Of a DNA stretch of 12,959 nucleotides, positions 8,267 to 12,959 are shown piece by piece. Origin of the DNA: Acidobacteriota bacterium (GTDB taxonomy: Bacteria; Acidobacteriota; Vicinamibacteria; Vicinamibacterales; Vicinamibacteraceae); the NCBI GenBank assembly GCA_013695405.1, contig JACDAO010000277.1, positions 1 to 12,959 of the forward strand, in the 5' to 3' direction. Numbering within the stretch: the stretch's first letter is position 1; each line of letters opens with the position of its first letter. The position numbers and the translations under genes are program-made. The notes below the pieces were generated by a model. It had not been told where the DNA came from. It saw only the letters and a list, made by a program, of their open reading frames with translations, and searched no databases.

Positions 8267-9583
8267 TCAGCCGGGGAACGGCGCCGGCGTGAACACGCTC
8301 ATGATCTCGTCGACCATCGCCTGGTGCGACGGGAAGCGGCTCACGTCGTAACAGCCCAGCGGATTCTCGACCGCGTTCACCAGGCAGCGATTGCAGTACG
8401 TGCATGGCCGCGGCGGCCGCCCGAGACCGGCGGCAAACTGGTGGACCAGATCGTTGTTGGCAATCAGGGGCCGGGCAATCGTCACCGCGTCGCAGAAGCG
8501 CTGCCGGATCGCTTCACGGATGATCTCGGCGGTCTGGAAGCCGCCGGTACACAGCACCGGGATGCCGACCGCCTGCCGGATGACCTGCGAGGCTGGCAGG
8601 TTGATCCCCTCGAGGCGTGGACCGCGCGCCGCCTCCCAGCGGCGCTCGAAGATCTCCCGGGTCAGCCCGATCCGGAAGAACAGGAAATTGCGGAACGCCA
8701 GCCCCCCGCTCGACAGCAGCTGGTCGTAGGTCTTGATCAGCTCGTCGACCGGGAACTCCCCCGCCGGATTGCGCGGATGCGGGAAGAAGCTGCCCGACGA
8801 CACGTGCAGCGCATCGACGCCGGCTGTGTCGAGCCACTGGCAGACCTGCACCGTGTCGGCGAGGGTGTTGCCGGGCGCCTCGTCACGGACGATGGCGTCG
8901 TTGAAGTCCTCGGCGCTGACCTTGACCTGGAGATGGAAGTCGCGGCCGACCTCGGCGCGGATGGCGGCGACCACTTCCAGCAGGAAGCGGGCCCGCTGCG
9001 CCAGCGGCCCGCCGTAGTCGTCGTCCCGGTCGTTGATCGCCGAACTGAGGAACTGGGTGAAGAGGTAGCCGTTGGCAGCGTGCAGTTCGACGCCGTCGAG
9101 GCCGGCCTCGCGAGCTCGACGGGCACCGGCGGCGAACGCCTGCACCGTCTCGTCGATCTCCGCGCGGGTCATGGCCACGCACGGGAAGCCGTGCAGCGGC
9201 TCGTCCTTCCCGGTCGCACTCAGGCCCTCGGCGAACTCGATGCCCGGGATGTCGCGCTGCCGCCCGGCGTGCGACAGCTGCAGGATGAAGCGGCAGTCGT
9301 GCGCGTGCACCGCCTCGCCGAGCGCACGCCAGAACGGCACCCGCTCGTCGCGATCGATGGTCGCGTAATTGGGCATGATCCGGCCGCGAATGGTCACCGG
9401 CACGAACGACGACACGATCGCACCGACCCCGCCTCGCGCGAACTTCGTCTCCCAGTTGATGCGGGCCTGGGTGCCCGAGCCGTCGTAGTTGTCGAAGCGC
9501 CCGGAGACGTTCGACCGGAAAATGCGGTTCTTGACGGTCAACGACCGGAAGACAATCGGCTCGAACAACGGGTCAGTGGGCAT
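8267..9583 (-). CDS. Old Yellow Enzyme-type NADH:flavin oxidoreductase with C-terminal Cys4 cluster motif
   Basis: This is an FMN-dependent TIM-barrel oxidoreductase, probably cytoplasmic as there is no signal. Family motifs are LFEPIVFRSLTVKNRI (6-21), ILQLSHAGRQ (100-109), GVELHAANGYL (164-174) with His168 and Asn171 in the substrate-binding positions, NDRDDDYGG (184-192), and the phosphate-binding LCTGGF (344-349). At the end, CTYCNRC (394-400) and Cys411 form C-x2-C-x2-C-x10-C, much like the [4Fe-4S] site of trimethylamine dehydrogenase and 2,4-dienoyl-CoA reductase. However, the following FAD/NAD(P)-binding domain of those enzymes is absent: the chain stops at 438 residues. The start ATG 9583 has GAGGTG five bases before it; an upstream ATG at 9625 adds a non-homologous stretch. 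Two haem-c protein genes flank it, the downstream one after 8 bases. The substrate is unknown, likely an activated C=C bond. Confidence 0.9.
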   Translation of the reverse strand: MPTDPLFEPIVFRSLTVKNRIFRSNVSGRFDNYDGSGTQARINWETKFARGGVGAIVSSFVPVTIRGRIMPNYATIDRDERVPFWRALGEAVHAHDCRFILQLSHAGRQRDIPGIEFAEGLSATGKDEPLHGFPCVAMTRAEIDETVQAFAAGARRAREAGLDGVELHAANGYLFTQFLSSAINDRDDDYGGPLAQRARFLLEVVAAIRAEVGRDFHLQVKVSAEDFNDAIVRDEAPGNTLADTVQVCQWLDTAGVDALHVSSGSFFPHPRNPAGEFPVDELIKTYDQLLSSGGLAFRNFLFFRIGLTREIFERRWEAARGPRLEGINLPASQVIRQAVGIPVLCTGGFQTAEIIREAIRQRFCDAVTIARPLIANNDLVHQFAAGLGRPPRPCTYCNRCLVNAVENPLGCYDVSRFPSHQAMVDEIMSVFTPAPFPG

Positions 9584-9588
9584 CAGCA

Positions 9589-9594
9589 CACCTC
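9589..9594 (-). promoter_or_regulatory. Ribosome binding site of the flavoprotein gene
   Basis: GAGGTG on the minus strand, five bases before ATG 9583; it decides against the in-frame ATG at 9625. Confidence 0.7.
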
Positions 9595-9637
9595 GGCAAA
9601 ACGACGACACGGGAAACGCCGACACGTCGGACGGAGG

Positions 9638-9671
9638 CCCAGCTTTCAGCCCCAGCTCCCAGCTCCCAGCT
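9638..9671. repeat. Heptanucleotide array abutting the large cytochrome stop codon
   Basis: CCCAGCT occurs at 9638-9644, then TTCAGC, then three perfect tandem copies of CCCAGCT at 9651-9671, ending at the base before the complement of the TAG stop (9672-9674). It has the same period, constant CCC and position as the array at 5733-5770. Confidence 0.88.
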
Positions 9672-11648
9672 CTAGAAGCGTTTCAGATAGGCGATCAACG
9701 CACGCTTGTCCTCGTCGCCGAGATCGGCGCCGAACAGGTGTCCGCGGTCGAGCACGAAGTCCGGGGCGACGTTGTTGCGCAGGAAGCCGCGGAACAGCGC
9801 GTCGTCCGACAACAGGTTGAGCACCAGCCGGTTGCGGACGATCGCCGGCAGCCTGCTCGGGTCGACCCGCGCGATCAGGTCGACCGGTGTGCCGGCCGGA
9901 ATCTGCACCGGCCGGTTCCGACCGGTCACGGCCAGCTCGCTCGGCACGCTGGTGGTGATGATCGACTGCACGCCGAGCCGCTTCTCGGGCCACAGCAGTC
10001 TCTCGACCGCGTCCTGGAAGGCGGTCATCCGGCCTTCGACCGACGGGTCCTTGACGAAGGTCCCGAGTGCGTTGTTGTGCAGGTACGGCGCCGTCGCCCA
10101 CATCGAGATCAACGACGGCGTGCGGTAGTAGCCACCGCCGCCGCCCAGGATCTCGACGTTGATGGGATCCTGTGGCTTGCGCGGGTTGTAGAGGCCGTCG
10201 ATGCGGCCGACCGCGGGCTGGGCCTTGTACGTCTCGGACGAGAACTGTTCCCAGACCTGGCCCTTGCGGGCGTTGGTGCCCATCGCGCGCGCGACGTTGG
10301 TGCCGATTTCGCGCACCGAGTAGCGGCGGTCGTCGGACAGGAAGTTGTCGGTGAGGAAGTCGGACTGTCGGACGGCCTGCTCGAACCAGGCTCGCCGTGC
10401 CGACGGATCGATCAGCGGCGTCGGGGGCTGTTTGCCCGAGTGGCAGCTGGCACAGGCGCCGGCGAACACCTGGGCGCCCCGCTCGACCTGTGCGGCCGGC
10501 TCGCCGAGATGGCGGGTGCCGCCGGGCGCATCAGCCAGGCGCATCGGCCCAACCGTCTTCAGGAACGCCTCGGCGTCGCCCATCCGGGCCTCTGTCGCGA
10601 CCCAGTCCGGGCACTCCTTGCGGGCGCGCGCCATGTCGAACGGACGCTGCGGCGTCAGCCCTGCGACCGGGTCGATCATCGTCAGCCAGATGTCCGAACA
10701 CATGCCGATGTTGACGTAGACCCGTAGCGAGGCGCCGGCCACGCCGACCGAGTCGGCGCCGTCCTTGAGGATGTGGGGCACCGCCCGGTCGCTGCCGTCG
10801 GCCATCTTCTCGAGTGCCGTCGGCCTGGCGCCGAGCGAGAAGATGGCGTTGATGTTGCTCGGGTTGTGGACGTGGTCGGTGGCGAACCGCGACGTGTCCG
10901 ACGTCCCCGGCGGCTGCCGGTTGCCGAGATGCCAGCGGAAGTCGCGCGCTGTCATCTTCAGATTGAACAGCCGGCCCTCTTCCCAGTACTGGTTGCCGAT
11001 CGCGCCGGCCAGTTCGCTCCACCGTGGTCGTTCCGGATCGGCTGGTGGGTTGAGCGGGTTGAAGCCGATGTGACAGAAGCCGCAGGTCATCCCGACCAGG
11101 TACGGCGGCGGCATCCCCTTGGGACTGGCCCTGTAGGTCTCGGCATTCCAGCGGGCGCGGTCGAACTGCGGGTTGGGGAACTTGCGCAGGCCGACAACGC
11201 CGGTTGGTTCACCGGGGATGCCGGGGACCGGCGGTTGGGAACAGCGATCGAGCCACAGCCCGTGCTCGTCAGGCGCCGTCGCCGCCTCGCACCCCGGCTG
11301 GGTGATGGCGCCGAGTTCGCGGAAGCGCCGGCCGTGCCGCCGCGAGTCGACATAGTTGAGCAGGTCGACGTTGCCCGCGGTGATCTCGGCCATCCGCACC
11401 CAGAACCGCTCGTTGCCGCCGGTCCAGAAGTACCAGGTGTCGCGACCGGCCCGTTCACGTTCGGTCAGCCCGCCACTGCCATAGCCGTAGTCCTCGTCGC
11501 TGCCATGCCGAAGCTGTTGCGACGTGCCCGGCGTCGGAGCAGGCGCCGGGCCGGGGCCCTGCGCCGGACCGCGCGCGCTGGCCACCAGCACCACGCCGGC
11601 CCAGCCAGCGACCAGCAACGTCCAGCGTGCGAGTGAACGCGGCGTCAT
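9672..11648 (-). CDS. Exported two-haem c-type cytochrome (658 residues), RoxA/peroxidase-like
   Basis: The N-terminus MTPRSLARWTLLVAGWAGVV plus LVASA is a signal peptide, followed by a Gly/Pro/Ala-rich linker (27-41). Two haem c sites are visible, CGFCH (189-193) and CASCH (399-403), about 210 residues apart. The N-terminal part has RDTWYFWTGGNERFW (69-83); the middle has FATDHVHNPSNINAIFSLG (255-273); after the second haem come YYRTPSLISMWATAPYLHNN (507-526) and a C-terminal LIAYLKRF. TAPYLHN matches the motif of di-haem peroxidase/MauG/RoxA-type proteins and recurs in the other cytochrome of this cassette. The length is close to the roughly 680 of the rubber oxygenase RoxA, but that name is only suggested, not shown. 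The start ATG 11648 is supported by AGAGGTGG six bases upstream. It is the first gene of the minus-strand cassette and diverges from the S8 peptidase. Confidence 0.85.
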   Translation of the reverse strand: MTPRSLARWTLLVAGWAGVVLVASARGPAQGPGPAPAPTPGTSQQLRHGSDEDYGYGSGGLTERERAGRDTWYFWTGGNERFWVRMAEITAGNVDLLNYVDSRRHGRRFRELGAITQPGCEAATAPDEHGLWLDRCSQPPVPGIPGEPTGVVGLRKFPNPQFDRARWNAETYRASPKGMPPPYLVGMTCGFCHIGFNPLNPPADPERPRWSELAGAIGNQYWEEGRLFNLKMTARDFRWHLGNRQPPGTSDTSRFATDHVHNPSNINAIFSLGARPTALEKMADGSDRAVPHILKDGADSVGVAGASLRVYVNIGMCSDIWLTMIDPVAGLTPQRPFDMARARKECPDWVATEARMGDAEAFLKTVGPMRLADAPGGTRHLGEPAAQVERGAQVFAGACASCHSGKQPPTPLIDPSARRAWFEQAVRQSDFLTDNFLSDDRRYSVREIGTNVARAMGTNARKGQVWEQFSSETYKAQPAVGRIDGLYNPRKPQDPINVEILGGGGGYYRTPSLISMWATAPYLHNNALGTFVKDPSVEGRMTAFQDAVERLLWPEKRLGVQSIITTSVPSELAVTGRNRPVQIPAGTPVDLIARVDPSRLPAIVRNRLVLNLLSDDALFRGFLRNNVAPDFVLDRGHLFGADLGDEDKRALIAYLKRF

Positions 11649-11654
11649 GCGGCA

Positions 11655-11662
11655 CCACCTCT
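11655..11662 (-). promoter_or_regulatory. Strong ribosome binding site of the large cytochrome gene
   Basis: AGAGGTGG on the minus strand, six bases before ATG 11648. It is the best Shine-Dalgarno sequence in the window. In the 162-base divergent spacer that follows (11649-11810) I see no convincing -35/-10 pair in either direction. Confidence 0.75.
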
Positions 11663-11810
11663 CGAGACGAGTTCCGACTGCGGCTGTACTGGCAAGAACG
11701 GCGGCTTCGACCGATTCGAACAGGCCGTGTTCGCCGCGCCGCGCCCCGACGTTGTCAGTGGTGTCCGCCGGAGTCAGCGCCGCGCGTCACCCCAGCCCGC
11801 CCGGAGCACC

Positions 11811-12959
11811 ATGGCCAAGCGTCGAGCCGTCCGCCCCGTCACTCGTCGTGACACGCGCGCCGCGCCCACGGCGCCGCCAGTCCCGGTTGCCGCATACGAG
11901 GCGGTCTGTCGCGGGCTGATCGTCCACGCCGCGCCAATGCAGCCAGACGATGCGAGGGCGCAGGCGATTGCCGAAGCGGCGGTGACCGACGCACTTGGCG
12001 CCGACTGGCTGGTCACCCCACTCGGCCCGGGCGCTCGCGACTATCGCGCGACGCCGTCCACTGGTAAGAACCTGAACACCGGTCGAGCCTGGACGTTGAC
12101 CCGGAAACTGCGCGCGCACCGCGACGTCGCCGACGCGGAGCCGGCTATCGAGCAGCCGGGACTCGAACCGCCGCCAGGGCTGGTGGAGGATCGTCAGCCG
12201 CTGCGGCCCGGGATGGCGGCGCGCGGCTTCAGCGCCGCGGTGCCGCTGCCCTGCGCGACCGCCGACGTCGAGTGGAGCCTCGACCTGTGCCGCGTGAAGC
12301 AGGCCTGGGCCTTGACCCCGCCAACCCCCGCCGGCCGCGCCCGTGGCGAAGGCATCGTCGTCGGGCACCCCGACACCGGCTACACCCGCCATGCCGAGAT
12401 CTGGGACACCACGCCGCGCATCCGCGCCAGCGACAGTTTCGACTTCGTGACGCGGCAACCGGATGCCGTCGATCCCCTCGAGCAAGGCAATCCCGGACAC
12501 GGCACGACCACCGCCAGCGTGATCATGAGCAGCACCGGCGGGGCGGGGCAGAGGTTCGTGTCGGGGCTGGCGCCGGCGGCGACGTTGATCCCGCTGCGGG
12601 TCACGCCGCGGGTCGTGCTGCTTGGATTCGATCGGCTGGCCGAGGCGATTCACTACGCCACCGACAGGGGCTGCCACGTCATCTCGATGAGCCTCGGCGG
12701 CGTGACGCCGTCGGGCGCGCTCGAGCGGGCCATCACCCGGGCGGTGCAGCACGGGGTGATCGTGCTCGCGGCGGCCGGCAACGTCTGGCCATGGGTCGTG
12801 TACCCGGCGCGCTACGACCAGGTCATCGCCTGCGCGGCGTGCAACTGCCAGCGCAAGGTGTGGAAGAACTCGGCCAGCGGCGACACCGTCGACGTCACCG
12901 CGCCGGGCGAGTCGGTCTGGGTCGCCAGGCCGGGCACGGACGCCGGCCAAGGCGATGAC
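11811..12959 (+). CDS. S8 (subtilisin-like) serine peptidase, N-terminal 383 residues
   Basis: This is a subtilase, open from ATG 11811 to the right edge of the window. The catalytic domain starts near residue 165 with VKQAWAL. Asp188 lies in VVGHPDTGYTRHAE (183-196) and His230 in GNPGHGTTTASVIM (226-239). ISMSLGG (291-297) forms the substrate-binding strand, and Asn324 in VLAAAGN (318-324) is the oxyanion residue. The catalytic GTS-x-A serine would lie beyond the window. Residues 1-160 have no hydrophobic signal (MAKRRAVRPVTRRDTR is strongly basic). They include TLTRKLRAHRDVADAEPAI (95-113), which resembles the end of an I9-type propeptide, where the chain is measured against the preceding sequence. 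GGAG (11803-11806) precedes the ATG by four bases. It diverges from the cytochrome cassette, and nothing links the two functionally. Location is uncertain: cytoplasmic, or exported by another route. Confidence 0.92.
   Translation, partial: MAKRRAVRPVTRRDTRAAPTAPPVPVAAYEAVCRGLIVHAAPMQPDDARAQAIAEAAVTDALGADWLVTPLGPGARDYRATPSTGKNLNTGRAWTLTRKLRAHRDVADAEPAIEQPGLEPPPGLVEDRQPLRPGMAARGFSAAVPLPCATADVEWSLDLCRVKQAWALTPPTPAGRARGEGIVVGHPDTGYTRHAEIWDTTPRIRASDSFDFVTRQPDAVDPLEQGNPGHGTTTASVIMSSTGGAGQRFVSGLAPAATLIPLRVTPRVVLLGFDRLAEAIHYATDRGCHVISMSLGGVTPSGALERAITRAVQHGVIVLAAAGNVWPWVVYPARYDQVIACAACNCQRKVWKNSASGDTVDVTAPGESVWVARPGTDAGQGDD

Noticed and set aside
8259..8405. N-terminal extension of the small cytochrome to 8405
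   Set aside because: It overlaps the end of the flavoprotein gene and would bury the signal peptide 49 residues into the protein.
8258..9820. A 520-codon plus-strand open frame opposite the flavoprotein gene
   Set aside because: Antisense shadow of a clear OYE-family gene; it also runs through the spacer and into the next gene.
11787..12950. A 387-codon minus-strand open frame opposite the S8 peptidase
   Set aside because: The plus strand in frame from 11811 carries the subtilase Asp, His and Asn motifs; the minus frame is low-complexity Arg/Gly/Asp-rich.

Overview
The window is a GC-rich stretch of a bacterial chromosome in which every gene except the last reads on the minus strand. The style suggests an acidobacterium, most likely of the Vicinamibacteria type. 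Supporting signs are the SufB-SufC-SufD-SufS order, several large secreted two-haem c-type cytochromes, short palindromic and heptanucleotide repeats in the spacers, and a small remnant that resembles an ADOP/MacB-type ABC permease. This placement is an inference from style; there is no rRNA or marker gene in the window.

Positions 1-4057 hold the Suf iron-sulfur cluster assembly operon, transcribed leftwards: promoter and structured leader, sufB, sufC, sufD, then the first 43 codons of sufS, which runs off the window. SufB, SufC and SufD should form the scaffold/ATPase complex and SufS should supply the sulfur. The three spacers inside the operon are about 105-120 bases each, and each is filled with a different repeat or palindrome.

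Positions 4130-6724 hold two exported carbohydrate-type enzymes: a Tat-exported putative TIM-barrel glycosidase of unknown specificity and a secreted YdjC/ChbG-like deacetylase. Between them lie the C-terminal scrap of a broken permease gene and a heptamer repeat array. Together they suggest extracytoplasmic breakdown of acetylated or decorated glycans.

Positions 6846-11648 hold a three-gene cassette, probably one transcript: a 658-residue two-haem cytochrome, an Old Yellow Enzyme-type flavoprotein with a C-terminal four-cysteine cluster motif, and a 470-residue two-haem cytochrome. The last two genes are only 8 bases apart. The set looks like a redox pathway with its electron carriers or oxygenases in the periplasm and a flavoenzyme in the cytoplasm; the substrate is unknown.

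A 162-base divergent spacer separates this cassette from the only plus-strand gene (11811 to the end), the start of a subtilisin-family (S8) serine peptidase. The Asp, His and oxyanion Asn are present, and the catalytic Ser lies beyond the window. No tRNA, rRNA, CRISPR, insertion sequence or phage gene was seen, and no gap between genes exceeds about 210 bases.
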